Assembly: GCA_014384025.1 (NCBI GenBank)
Contig: JACNGQ010000140.1
Span: 1,808-36,341 of the forward strand
Direction of reading: 5' to 3'
Source: Planctomycetota bacterium
Lineage (GTDB): Bacteria; Planctomycetota; Phycisphaerae; Sedimentisphaerales; Anaerobacaceae
Length of the DNA stretch: 34,534 nt
Shown here: one piece after another, positions 1 through 8,276 of the stretch
How positions within the stretch are numbered: the first letter of the stretch is position 1
Layout: every line of letters begins with the position of its first letter
Position numbers and translations under genes: made by a program
The notes under the pieces: model-generated
The model's input: only the letters and a program-made list of their open reading frames with translations
Databases searched by the model: none
What the model was told of the DNA's origin: nothing

Positions 1-78
1 CTTGCTGAGACTTTGGGAGATAAATTAACTATCGAGCAATCTCTAAACGCCCTGGGCAAGCCTGTAAATATTCAGTAA
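1..78 (+). CDS. C-terminal end of an unidentified protein (5' truncated by window)
   Basis: An open frame runs from the first base to a TAA at 76-78 and gives 25 residues ending in GKPVNIQ. The start lies outside the window, so the family cannot be recognised. It ends about 107 nt before the next start codon on the same strand, and a separate promoter-like element lies in that gap. It could be a chance frame, but its length and clean stop ahead of an AT-rich gap make a real gene end plausible. Confidence 0.45.
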   Translation, partial: LAETLGDKLTIEQSLNALGKPVNIQ

Positions 79-127
79 AAACATTTTGCCTATCTTAAAA
101 AATTTCCGGCTTTTTTGTTTTCAAATA

Positions 128-178
128 TGTAGAATAATGGTATCATTCTATATAATAAAAGAAACTCTTTGCAGGGAG
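128..178 (+). promoter_or_regulatory. Candidate promoter and ribosome binding site of the pseudopilin-serpin gene
   Basis: A perfect TATAAT (-10) lies at 151-156, with a weak -35 candidate (TGTAGA, 128-133) 17 nt upstream. An inverted repeat, TAGAAT (130-135) and ATTCTA (145-150), sits just upstream of the -10 and could be an operator. AGGGAG at 173-178 is 7 nt before the ATG at 186. The -10 and the ribosome binding site are clear; the -35 and the operator role are guesses. Confidence 0.4.
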
Positions 179-185
179 AACAAAG

Positions 186-1841
186 ATGCCGAGGCGAGAC
201 AATTCAAAAAAGCTGACAATCGTAGAAGTTGTAATTGTAGTTTTAGTGTGCCTGTTTCTTTTAGGCATCGTACCTCTGGCCCTCCAACAAAGTCGAAACG
301 ATGCTTCCCGTGTCACATGCAACAGGAATCTATCCGAGATAGGCAAGGCGATGATTATCTATGCAAATGACTACGATGAAGAGTTGCCGCGAGCCGGAAG
401 CAGAAACAGTATTTGGAGTATGGCGATACCGAACTGGAAGGCCGACAACCGATTTTACGCTTACTATTTACTTTCCGACGGCAGCGGCGGCCAGGCAACC
501 ATCACATCCAGCTTCTACCTTCTGGTAAAGTATGCCGAGGTATCACCCAAAACTTTTGTTTGTCCGGGTGACAAGGGAGCAACTGAATTTAAGCCATCTG
601 ATTACGGAGAAAATGATAGCGACATTCTAAAGTTCTGGGATTTTGGCGATTTGCCATCGGGACATTGCAGCTATTCCTACCATATGCCGTATGGTCTTTA
701 CGCCCTGAATACATCGAGTGAACCGGGTATGGCGGTAGCGGCCGACCGGAATCCATGGATTAGCTCTTTCGAAGAAGCAAAACCTTATAACCTGCTGAGT
801 TCATACAATCCTGATGGGAGTAAAAAAGAAATCAAGAAGGGAAATTCCGTAACTCATAAGGAGAAAGGACAGAATGTCCTGTTTCTTGACGGCCATGTAA
901 GTTTTAAAGAAAGCCCACTATGTGGGATTAACAACGATAACATATACACTTACTGGGATGGTGGAGATATTCGAAGAGGTGGTTATCCTTTTGTTTCAGC
1001 GAGTGAACAAAGAGATGTATCGGATTCGTACCTTGTAAACGAACCGGGGGCATATAGAACAATAACAAATAAAGAGGTTAGGAGCATAAATTCAACCGAC
1101 CTTAAAGAGAGTTCGGTCGTAGCGACACTTGATTGCCCCATGCCGGAGAATAACAACGTTATCTGGTGCTCTACATTTCAGATGGCCTGGGACAGGCTCA
1201 AGAATGACATCATTGGCGAGCCGGTCAAGGTTCCGGAAGCTGAGGAATTAGCTGAACGTCTGAACAATGCTGAGGTCTCAAAAACAGACCTACAGGAAGA
1301 ATCATTCTACTCGGCAGCCGGCATTGTGAAAGACGGCATTATCGAAGAAATAATGACAGAGATGAAAAAGCGTTTTCCTTCTCAATCGGAGCCTGACTTT
1401 TCAAAGCTTGACAAATTGACAAAAAAGATGAGAGAAGAAACGATTGTAACCTATTCATTTTTAGATGTTAAATTCGATTTCAAGAAACCATTCCATAATA
1501 ACGACAGCAAATTTACCTTCAAAGCCTCAAACGGTAAAGGCACGGCTGTAACATCGTTTGGGACAGGTAAAAAAGATTGGGACGCAGAAGTTGCCGAGCA
1601 AGTTGATATTCTCTATTACAAGCATATCGAATATCCGGACAAGGCAGATTTTGTGGTTGACTTATGTAAATATACAGAGCCTTACCAGGTTGTATTAGCA
1701 CTTTTACCTCGACGAGACACACTCCGTGAGATGGTAGATGCAGTTGAGCAGAAGATAGCAGAATTCAAACATGATCCGCATTATGAACAACTACGTAAGC
1801 TCAAATCCTCGGGAGCTAATTTTGGACCTCCTGTACTTTGA
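186..1841 (+). CDS. Pseudopilin-like protein with C-terminal serpin-like region (frameshifted, part 1)
   Basis: The 551-residue product begins with a type IV pilin-like N-terminus: a short basic leader, then LTIVE and a hydrophobic helix (about residues 12-33). The Gly normally at the -1 cleavage position is Lys9. The region up to about residue 245 resembles planctomycete H-x9-DG pseudopilins: H224 is followed by NVLFLDGHV with D235-G236, a spacing of ten residues rather than nine. From about residue 305 the protein changes character and looks like a serpin core: ENNNVIW near the N-terminus, a PF..F...G....V..F strand region, then VVLALLPRR and a helix. The frame stops at 1839-1841, before the serpin hinge and reactive loop, which continue in the next frame. 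Start chosen on AGGGAG 7 nt upstream. The pseudopilin call is firm; the serpin call is inferred from residue patterns only. Confidence 0.7.
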   Translation: MPRRDNSKKLTIVEVVIVVLVCLFLLGIVPLALQQSRNDASRVTCNRNLSEIGKAMIIYANDYDEELPRAGSRNSIWSMAIPNWKADNRFYAYYLLSDGSGGQATITSSFYLLVKYAEVSPKTFVCPGDKGATEFKPSDYGENDSDILKFWDFGDLPSGHCSYSYHMPYGLYALNTSSEPGMAVAADRNPWISSFEEAKPYNLLSSYNPDGSKKEIKKGNSVTHKEKGQNVLFLDGHVSFKESPLCGINNDNIYTYWDGGDIRRGGYPFVSASEQRDVSDSYLVNEPGAYRTITNKEVRSINSTDLKESSVVATLDCPMPENNNVIWCSTFQMAWDRLKNDIIGEPVKVPEAEELAERLNNAEVSKTDLQEESFYSAAGIVKDGIIEEIMTEMKKRFPSQSEPDFSKLDKLTKKMREETIVTYSFLDVKFDFKKPFHNNDSKFTFKASNGKGTAVTSFGTGKKDWDAEVAEQVDILYYKHIEYPDKADFVVDLCKYTEPYQVVLALLPRRDTLREMVDAVEQKIAEFKHDPHYEQLRKLKSSGANFGPPVL

Positions 1842-2164
1842 TAGTTCCTGATACTCTATATAATTTGACACATCAGTATAAAGAGCTAATTGGGAAGAAA
1901 ATCAAAAACCCGAATTACTGGAATTATTGGTTTCTTATCGCCAGACAGATGATAAATTTCTCACTCAGCCGGACCGGTGTAACGCTAAAGTCGGAAAGCA
2001 TGCTTGCTCCTGCCCCTCCAGCAGCAAGGCTGGGCTTGCCAAGACGCCTACATTGCAACAGGCCTTTTCTTATCTACGTCAAGAAACGGCAGGGGGGAAC
2101 TGATCCATTTTTCGTAATGTGGGTGGACAACGCCGAGCTTATGCAGGAATTTGAAAGTAAATAA
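1838..2164 (+). CDS. C-terminal serpin-like fragment (frameshifted, part 2)
   Basis: This 108-codon frame overlaps the previous stop by four bases (TTGA at 1838-1841) and carries what the preceding ORF lacks. LIVPDTLYNLTHQYKEL resembles the serpin strand and helix before the hinge, FSLSRTGVTLKSESM is hinge-like, and LHCNRPFLIYV (nucleotides about 2048-2080) fits the serpin family signature, hydrophobic-x-hydrophobic-[DN]-[RK]-P-F-hydrophobic. The stretch after the hinge, APAPPAARLGLPRR, would be the reactive-site loop. The most economical reading is one gene of about 660 codons broken by loss of one base near the TTT at 1837-1839, or a sequencing error there. Translational coupling from the TTGA overlap is possible but would give an incomplete fold. 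A separate small gene is unlikely. Confidence 0.6.
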   Translation: MIVPDTLYNLTHQYKELIGKKIKNPNYWNYWFLIARQMINFSLSRTGVTLKSESMLAPAPPAARLGLPRRLHCNRPFLIYVKKRQGGTDPFFVMWVDNAELMQEFESK

Positions 2165-2169
2165 GTTAA

Positions 2170-2194
2170 CGGATTTTATCCGATATTTAATTTT
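2170..2194 (+). terminator. Small terminator-like hairpin between convergent genes
   Basis: CGGAT (2170-2174), loop TTT and ATCCG (2178-2182) form a 5-bp hairpin, followed by an AT-rich stretch ending in TTTTTT. It overlaps the stop codon of the minus-strand sulfatase. It could end transcription of the plus-strand serpin-like gene, but the stem is short. Confidence 0.3.
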
Positions 2195-3621
2195 TTCAGC
2201 CAGGACACAGCCGGGGCATTAACATCGATATTATGGCGGATAATTCGCTGGGCTAAATCGTTCTGTACTTTCCTGTACTTTGGATTCTCGTAGAGATTGT
2301 TAAGCTGCTCGGGGTCGTTGATACGGTCGAAGAGCATGTGATTATCTTTGGCTTTCATGACAAGCTCATATTCAGGCGTAAAAATCCCCGCCGATTCGAG
2401 TGATGCATGATGAATCATCGCCTCATCGGCCCATTTTATTTTCTCACCTCGCAACAGACCGGAAGCATCTCTACCCTGTTCCCGCCCGCATGGCTTAATT
2501 CCCATAAGCCCAAGGATGGCCTGCTGAACATCAACGTTGGTAACGAAATTATTAATCACCGTGCCGGCTCTTATCTTTTTAGGCCAGCGAACAATGAACG
2601 GGATTTGGTACGCAGTCCTATACCATTGATTCTTTCCATAGAGGCCGTGCTCGCCCATATATTCTCCGTGGTCGGTTGTAAAGACAATGATTGTATCATC
2701 GAGAATGTTTTCATCTTTCAGTGTATCGAGGATGCGCCCGACATTGTCGTCTATGCACTTTACAAGGCCGCAGTAATGCGCTTTGCTCTTTTGCATCTGT
2801 GCGGCTGTTATTTTACGCCCCTTACCTGTCGGTGAGTCCTTAAAGTTGTTTGGAACGGTCATATCCTCGGGCCTGTACATAGTCATATACGGCTCACGCA
2901 CGGTGAACGGCCCGTGAGGGTCGGGGATACTCACCATATAGAAGAAAGGTTTTCGTTTGGGCTTTTTTATAAAATCGATTGTCTTATCGGCAAGCCAGTC
3001 TGTAGTAAACGTCTTTTCGTCGCCAATCACCTTGTAAGGCGATACTTCCGGATTACCTTCGGGCTGTTCAACTATTTTCTTCCAGTGGCCTCGGTTGAAC
3101 ATAAAACGGCAGTCCGCAAATCCCATAGATCGCTCAGGGCTGACCCAGCCCGGTTTCGGCGGGCCGTCAATATGCCACTTTCCCGCATAGCCGGTCTCGT
3201 AGCCGTTACTTTGCAGGATATGAGCGATAGTTATCTCATCGCGATTCAACTCGATATTGTTTTTATAAGCGCCGTGAGCGTGCGGATAGCGCCCGGTAAC
3301 AAGACAGCCGCGGGAAGGCGTGCAAACTGCGCTGTTGGTAAAGAAGTTATAGAAAATTGCACCTTCCTGGGCAAGAGAATCGATGTGAGGCGTCTTTACG
3401 AGAACTTTACCATAATTCGCCGTATCGGTTCGCTGCTTTGCATAGATACTGAGTGCCCAGCAGCTCAGTTGGTCTGTGTGGATAATCAGCAGATTGGGCC
3501 TTTCTTTTTTTCGTTGTGCTGATTTTGCTCTGCCAACAGCCAACTGGGGCAGTGCCAGTGACGCCACCCCTATACTCATAGACCTTAGAAAAGAACGACG
3601 TGTATAATTTTGCGTGCTCAT
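2176..3621 (-). CDS. Tat-exported sulfatase (S1 family, DHG type)
   Basis: This 481-residue formylglycine sulfatase should hydrolyse sulfate esters on a glycan outside the cytoplasm. The N-terminus has a twin-arginine motif (TRRSFLRS, residues 7-14) and a hydrophobic segment. Asp50 lies in the first metal-binding strand (IIHTDQ). C100-T-P-S-R is the sulfatase signature, with Cys100 the residue converted to formylglycine, followed by LVTGRYPH. GKWH (147-150), DPH (234-236) and DHGEYMGEHG (from Asp317) supply the remaining active-site residues. Length is normal for the family. AGGAGG lies just upstream of the ATG. It is the last gene of the minus-strand block, 49 nt after the second sulfatase. 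The Cys-type motif needs a maturation enzyme not seen in this window. Exact S1 subfamily and substrate cannot be read from sequence alone. Confidence 0.93.
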   Translation of the reverse strand: MSTQNYTRRSFLRSMSIGVASLALPQLAVGRAKSAQRKKERPNLLIIHTDQLSCWALSIYAKQRTDTANYGKVLVKTPHIDSLAQEGAIFYNFFTNSAVCTPSRGCLVTGRYPHAHGAYKNNIELNRDEITIAHILQSNGYETGYAGKWHIDGPPKPGWVSPERSMGFADCRFMFNRGHWKKIVEQPEGNPEVSPYKVIGDEKTFTTDWLADKTIDFIKKPKRKPFFYMVSIPDPHGPFTVREPYMTMYRPEDMTVPNNFKDSPTGKGRKITAAQMQKSKAHYCGLVKCIDDNVGRILDTLKDENILDDTIIVFTTDHGEYMGEHGLYGKNQWYRTAYQIPFIVRWPKKIRAGTVINNFVTNVDVQQAILGLMGIKPCGREQGRDASGLLRGEKIKWADEAMIHHASLESAGIFTPEYELVMKAKDNHMLFDRINDPEQLNNLYENPKYRKVQNDLAQRIIRHNIDVNAPAVSWLKKLNIG

Positions 3622-3670
3622 ATACTTCCTCCTGATGGTTGGAATTTTTTATCACCGTACAAGTAACTTA

Positions 3671-5173
3671 TTAAATCGGGCGGGTGCGGCCTTGTTCTTT
3701 ATACTTTTCCAACAGCTTCGTCAACCGCTCGACGATTTCCGGATGTTTGCTCCATAAGTTGTTGCTTTCGGCTAAATCATCTTCCAGATTGTAAAGCTGT
3801 CCGGCTGGTCCACCCGGCTCTGGCTCGACTCTTTGAGGTTTGGTGAAACCTCCTGAGCCGAGGCCGAGTATGAGTTTCCATTTTCCCTGCCGGATGGAAA
3901 ATATCCCTATGCTGGAATGGTGCACAATAGCTTCGCGTATCGGCTTATTTAGCTTATGCCCCGACAGGGCGGGCAGGATATTGAAACTGTCTTCGGCGGC
4001 ATTTTCAGGCAGTTTTGCTCCGACAATAGCCGCACAGGTCGCCATTAAATCCGTCAGACAGATGATTTCATCGTTAGTCGTGCCGGCGGGAATCCTGCCC
4101 GGCCAACGGGCGATAAACGGCTCGCGATGGCCGCCGTCCCAGGCGTCGGCCTTGATACCGCGCAAATCACCATTGGGATAGTGACCATAAATTTCAATAA
4201 TAGAATATGGGTCCCGCTTGATTTTTGTCCGGCCCGGTGAGCCGTTGTCACTGGTAAGGAAGATCAAGGTATTGCCGGTAAGTCCGTTGCGCTGCAGAGC
4301 CTTGACAACCTGTCCGACCGTCCAGTCAACTTCTACGACAAAATCGCCATAGCCGCCCGCTTTGCTTTTTCCTTTTACAAAATCAGCCGGGGCGATGGGG
4401 CAGTGCGGCGCCGGGAGGGGGAAGTACATAAAGAAAGGCTTGTCCGGTGACGTTTTAGTATGGTCGTCGATATACTTCACCGCTTTTTCAGTCAGCTTTG
4501 GAAGAACCTCCACATGCTTAAAACCCGGCGCGATTGCTCCCGCCCGCCACCATCCGTCTTCGCTGGCCTTGCCTTCCTCAATTGTTAATGTGGGTTTTTC
4601 CACCGGCCGCTCATTCTCGATATAGCAATATGGAGTCATATCCAGTGACGCCGGGATCCCGTAAAAATAATCAAAGCCAAGTGCATTGGGGCCGGGAACG
4701 AGCGGTTTATCGTAATCTGTCTTTTTAGCGTTGCCCAGGCCAAGATGCCACTTGCCGATACAAGCAGTGGAATAACCATATTGCTTTAGCATTGAGGCTA
4801 CCGTCATCCGCTCAGTATCGATTAAAGCCGGTGAATAGCCGCCGAGAACACCACTTTTCAGCCGGCTTCGCCAGCAGTACTGCCCCGTCAACACGCCATA
4901 GCGGGTAGGAGTGCAGACGGCAGATGGTGAGTGGGCATCTGTAAAACGCATGCCTTCTGCGGCCAGACGATCCATATTAGGCGTTGGAATCTTGGATTTC
5001 TTATTGTAGCAGCCGAGGTCACCATAGCCCATATCGTCGGCCATAATAAAAACGATGTTGGGTTTGTTTGAGTCCGCAGCACCGCTACCTGATTGTAAGC
5101 CATTGGCACAGCCCGGCATTGCCAGCGATGCTATTCCAATACCGGCGGCCTTTAAGAAATTGCGTCGATTCAT
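3671..5173 (-). CDS. Tat-exported, probably lipid-anchored sulfatase (arylsulfatase A-like)
   Basis: This protein is a sulfatase of the arylsulfatase A-like branch. I chose the ATG at 5173 because a GAGG sits 6 nt upstream and it gives MNRRNFLKAAG, a textbook twin-arginine signal; upstream in-frame starts at 5185 (ATG) and 5188 (TTG) are possible. Signal residues LAMPGC end in Cys22, a possible lipobox, so the protein may be a Tat lipoprotein. Asp46-Asp47 (MADDMGYGD), C87-T-P-T-R (formylglycine site), GKWHLG (Lys141) and TSDNG (Asp309) mark the active site. The DNG rather than DHG motif separates it from the neighbouring sulfatase, so the two probably act on different sulfate positions. It lies 44 nt after GH51 and 49 nt before the next sulfatase, consistent with co-transcription. 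Confidence 0.93.
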   Translation of the reverse strand: MNRRNFLKAAGIGIASLAMPGCANGLQSGSGAADSNKPNIVFIMADDMGYGDLGCYNKKSKIPTPNMDRLAAEGMRFTDAHSPSAVCTPTRYGVLTGQYCWRSRLKSGVLGGYSPALIDTERMTVASMLKQYGYSTACIGKWHLGLGNAKKTDYDKPLVPGPNALGFDYFYGIPASLDMTPYCYIENERPVEKPTLTIEEGKASEDGWWRAGAIAPGFKHVEVLPKLTEKAVKYIDDHTKTSPDKPFFMYFPLPAPHCPIAPADFVKGKSKAGGYGDFVVEVDWTVGQVVKALQRNGLTGNTLIFLTSDNGSPGRTKIKRDPYSIIEIYGHYPNGDLRGIKADAWDGGHREPFIARWPGRIPAGTTNDEIICLTDLMATCAAIVGAKLPENAAEDSFNILPALSGHKLNKPIREAIVHHSSIGIFSIRQGKWKLILGLGSGGFTKPQRVEPEPGGPAGQLYNLEDDLAESNNLWSKHPEIVERLTKLLEKYKEQGRTRPI

Positions 5174-5217
5174 ATTCTGCCTCATCAATATATTCTAAAT
5201 TTTGTCCACGTCGTAGA

Positions 5218-6834
5218 TTATTCAATCCCCAACAGCACAACAGATTTGGGCGGCAGGGTAGCTGTTAAGATATTATCTTCAAAATCGAATTTATCGAATG
5301 CATCGGGCCGGACCGCTTCGGGTTTATCAAAGGTATTGTGTGCGTTCAGAGTATCGGCCGTTAAAACCCGGCCGGTGACGCTCGAAGGTCTGGTACCTTG
5401 AAGCTCACAAACAAGTTCTGCTGATTTTGTGGGATTAAGGTTGCAAAGCGTTAGATGAATCTTACCCGAGGCATCTTTAGAAGCCGAAACATCGATTGAC
5501 GGAATTTCTTCATCCTCGAACTGATAATTGCTGCACTCCAGTTCAAAAGGCAGCATAGTAGCATCATGATGAACCGTGTACATCTCGAAAACATGATAGG
5601 TGGGCGTCACAATCATTTTCCCGCCTTCGGTCAATATCATTGCCTGAAGGACATTAACGGTCTGAGCGATGTTTGCCATCTTCACGCGGTCGCAGTAATT
5701 ATTGAAAGCGTTTAGAAATATACCTGCAGATACTGCGTCCCTGAGGGTGTTTTGCTGGTAAAGGAAACTCGGATTCGTACCGGATTCGGTGTCCCACCAC
5801 GTACCCCACTCATCAACGAACAAACCGATACGTCCACGCGGGTCGAATTGATCCATTATCTCGATATTACCTTCCAGTAAAGGGTAGATAGTGAGCGTGT
5901 TCTTCATCAGTGCAAACCAATCGGACTCGCCGAACTGTGTCGCACTGCCCTTTTTAGTCCAGTTGCCCGTTCCCCGGACGTAGTGATGAAGACTAATTGC
6001 GTTCATTCTTCGATGAGAACGTTCCATAACGGTTGTCATCCATGGGTAGTTTTCGCTGCCGGGTCCGCATGCAATTTTGACGATACGGTTGCCGGAGTAG
6101 CTGCGCACATAGGTCTGGAAGCGATTATATAGATCGGCATAATACTCCGGTGACATATTCCCGCCGCAACCCCAGTTCTCATTACCAACGCCGAAGTATT
6201 TTACCCTCCAGGGTTTGTCACGTCCGTTCATCCGACGAAGGTTGGCCATTTCACTATCGGTATCAGACGTCATATATTCAACCCAGTCCTGCATCTCTTC
6301 GACAGTACCGGACCCAACGTTACCTGCAACGTACGCCTCACATTCAAGCTGTTCACACAAATCGAGAAACTCATGAGTGCCGAAGGCGTTGGTTTCTTTG
6401 ACCATGCCCCAATGGGTATTGATCATACCGGGGCGTTGTTCACGTGGGCCGATACCGTCTTTCCAGTGATACTCGTCGGCAAAACAACCGCCCGGCCAGC
6501 GCAACACCGGTATCTTAATCCGCCTTAAAGCCTCGACTACATCGTTACGAATACCGCGCGTGTTTGGAATTTCCGAATCCTCACCGATCCAGATACCATC
6601 GTAGATACACCTGCCTAAGTGCTCTGAAAAGTGGCCGTAAATATTTTTGTTAATAGTATCCTCGCCTTTGTCGGTATGAATAACCATCCAGTTTTCTCCA
6701 AATTCCTCCCGCTGCTTTTTATCCGAAGAAAGTATTGAGGTACAACCGGTAATTAAGAACGAAATCACAAGGCAAATTATCACTGTATTTTTGGCCATTA
6801 CAAACAACCGTTTCTTCAGCTTACTAAGCTTCAT
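5218..6834 (-). CDS. Alpha-L-arabinofuranosidase, GH51, lipoprotein
   Basis: This 538-residue GH51 enzyme should release alpha-L-arabinofuranosyl residues from arabinose-containing glycans by a retaining mechanism. The N-terminus has a basic region, a hydrophobic helix and the lipobox LITGC, with Cys31 the predicted lipidation site, so the enzyme is probably membrane-anchored and extracytoplasmic. The (beta/alpha)8 barrel contains YGHFSEHLG, RWPGGCFADEYHW, the acid/base Glu219 in FGVGNEN, and the nucleophile Glu342 in FVDEWGTWWD. A C-terminal beta domain finishes with LPPKSVVLLGIE. Its length is normal for GH51, and the upstream AAAGGA supports the start. It lies between an AKR-like gene and two sulfatases, suggesting a sulfated, arabinose-bearing substrate. 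A related GH51 specificity, such as endoglucanase, cannot be excluded but is less likely. Confidence 0.92.
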   Translation of the reverse strand: MKLSKLKKRLFVMAKNTVIICLVISFLITGCTSILSSDKKQREEFGENWMVIHTDKGEDTINKNIYGHFSEHLGRCIYDGIWIGEDSEIPNTRGIRNDVVEALRRIKIPVLRWPGGCFADEYHWKDGIGPREQRPGMINTHWGMVKETNAFGTHEFLDLCEQLECEAYVAGNVGSGTVEEMQDWVEYMTSDTDSEMANLRRMNGRDKPWRVKYFGVGNENWGCGGNMSPEYYADLYNRFQTYVRSYSGNRIVKIACGPGSENYPWMTTVMERSHRRMNAISLHHYVRGTGNWTKKGSATQFGESDWFALMKNTLTIYPLLEGNIEIMDQFDPRGRIGLFVDEWGTWWDTESGTNPSFLYQQNTLRDAVSAGIFLNAFNNYCDRVKMANIAQTVNVLQAMILTEGGKMIVTPTYHVFEMYTVHHDATMLPFELECSNYQFEDEEIPSIDVSASKDASGKIHLTLCNLNPTKSAELVCELQGTRPSSVTGRVLTADTLNAHNTFDKPEAVRPDAFDKFDFEDNILTATLPPKSVVLLGIE

Positions 6835-7010
6835 TTTCGTGTCCTTTCCATAGAAACCTTGAAGAGAAGATTAGCTCAAGCGATAAATCAGTGGCAGAGT
6901 ACCACTCTTACACATTCATCGATTCGGCTGATGCTTCTAACCGCTGCATCATCGATATCAAGAGCTATCGGAAAACATGGACTATTTTGTCATACAGGCA
7001 CAGCAGGCTG

Positions 7011-8135
7011 CTACACATATTCCCAGTCTTTCAGCCAATGGTAGTTGGCCGGCAGCCTGGCCCAGGCTTCATCCATAGCCTCTTCCAACTCTTTTGCCTC
7101 AGCCACGTCGAGCTGGCGACGCTCTTTGACGGCCCTGGCCATATTATCCACTTGTTGGGGATTAATCATGCCCGGAATAGGCGCCGTTAAAGCCGGATTG
7201 CAAAGAATATATCTAATAGCCATACGCGCAAGCTTGTCGTCCTCTTCCGCAGTCGGGCTGTCTGGTGAACTATCTCCCTTAAACAGTGAAGTACCTGCGA
7301 ACGGTTTAATTCCGAAGACGCCTACATCGTGTTTTTTGACCGCATCGAAAACACTATCGGCAGGCAGTACCTTGCTCTTGGCGGTGTAGGGCGTGCAGAC
7401 AACCTGGACGGTATCCGGGTAGGTCTCTATCATCCATTTGATGTGCTCACGGTCATGCGAGGAAAGGCCTGTGAAACGAACCTTACCCTGCTTCCTAGCT
7501 TTATCAAGGGCGCCTATCATTTCATCAACTTCGCCGGCGGTATGTCTTCCGCTCTGAGATAGCATTGTGATACGCCAGACATCCACGTAATCGAGCTTCG
7601 CTTCGCGCATTCCCTTATCGAGAGTTCCAAGCAGAGCATTGGCCGTGCGGAAATCTTTCTTTCGCATCTCCTCCTGGTACCAGGAAAAACCGAGGTACAT
7701 CTTATCGCGCCTGCCTTTAAGCGCCCTGCTGTACGTCACCACCTCCTGCCAGGTGCAGGCATCGATATAGTTAATTCCAACTTCCATACACCTGGTTACG
7801 ACATCGCGACGATTCTTAACAAAGGCGTCCATGTCGAGCTTTGCACTCAGCCATGCCTTTGTTTCAAAAACACCTGGCACCATCTTATCGACTCGTTTCC
7901 AGTGTCCACCTAAACACACGGCCGAGACCCAAATGTTGGTTTTTCCGAGCCGCCGATATTCCATATCGGGGTTGTAGCTTAGGGTATTCCGATTGACACC
8001 CTCAGCAAAAGTATTCTTACTGCCCAAGGCGCCAAACCCCACGGTCAGACCCGCTGCGGTCATAGCACCATCACGCATAAAATCGCGCCGGGTCAAATCA
8101 TTGGTCTTATTCGGTTGGCTTTGCTTTTGTTCCAT
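7011..8135 (-). CDS. Tat-exported aldo/keto reductase-like protein lacking the usual catalytic tetrad
   Basis: This 374-residue protein belongs to the aldo/keto reductase fold. It has a twin-arginine signal (LTRRDFMRDG, residues 14-23) and the AKR start MEYRRLGKTNIWVSAVCLGG. A later IGALDKARKQGKVRFTGLSSH and the GMINPQQVDN region near the C-terminus are also AKR-like. Asp125 (NYIDAC) occupies the tetrad Asp position. The position of the catalytic Tyr is Gln130, Ser-Trp (151-152) stands where the Lys should be, and Thr190 (VDVWRITM) replaces the His. The protein may therefore not be a conventional NADPH-dependent reductase. It is a close paralogue of the product at 10346-11353, sharing the tail NYxWLKxWxYV. 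GAGGAG precedes the ATG. It lies 176 nt from GH51 and 141 nt from the ThuA-like gene. Confidence 0.85.
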   Translation of the reverse strand: MEQKQSQPNKTNDLTRRDFMRDGAMTAAGLTVGFGALGSKNTFAEGVNRNTLSYNPDMEYRRLGKTNIWVSAVCLGGHWKRVDKMVPGVFETKAWLSAKLDMDAFVKNRRDVVTRCMEVGINYIDACTWQEVVTYSRALKGRRDKMYLGFSWYQEEMRKKDFRTANALLGTLDKGMREAKLDYVDVWRITMLSQSGRHTAGEVDEMIGALDKARKQGKVRFTGLSSHDREHIKWMIETYPDTVQVVCTPYTAKSKVLPADSVFDAVKKHDVGVFGIKPFAGTSLFKGDSSPDSPTAEEDDKLARMAIRYILCNPALTAPIPGMINPQQVDNMARAVKERRQLDVAEAKELEEAMDEAWARLPANYHWLKDWEYV

Positions 8136-8276
8136 AGCTTTCTCCTCAAATCTTTACACCTGATTCAGAGTCAGCTCAGCTACGCCACTGAGTTTACATC
8201 TAAATAAAATACGAAATTTTCCCCGGAGATTCAATTTAATTCAGGTATTTATAAATCTCCGTTGGATGCCGAGGAC

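Noticed and set aside
1830-1845. Programmed -1 ribosomal frameshift joining the two serpin-like ORFs
   Set aside because: There is no X-XXY-YYZ slippery heptamer and no obvious downstream stem. A single-base indel or read error at TTT is simpler.
6860-6940. tRNA-like stretch (TTAGCTCA, CAGTGGCAGAGT, CTTACAC and GATTCGG motifs, with AGAAG/CTTCT ends)
   Set aside because: The D-loop would be 19 nt, the anticodon stem does not pair, the variable region is too short and only 5 of 7 acceptor pairs form. It is at most a decayed tRNA relic.
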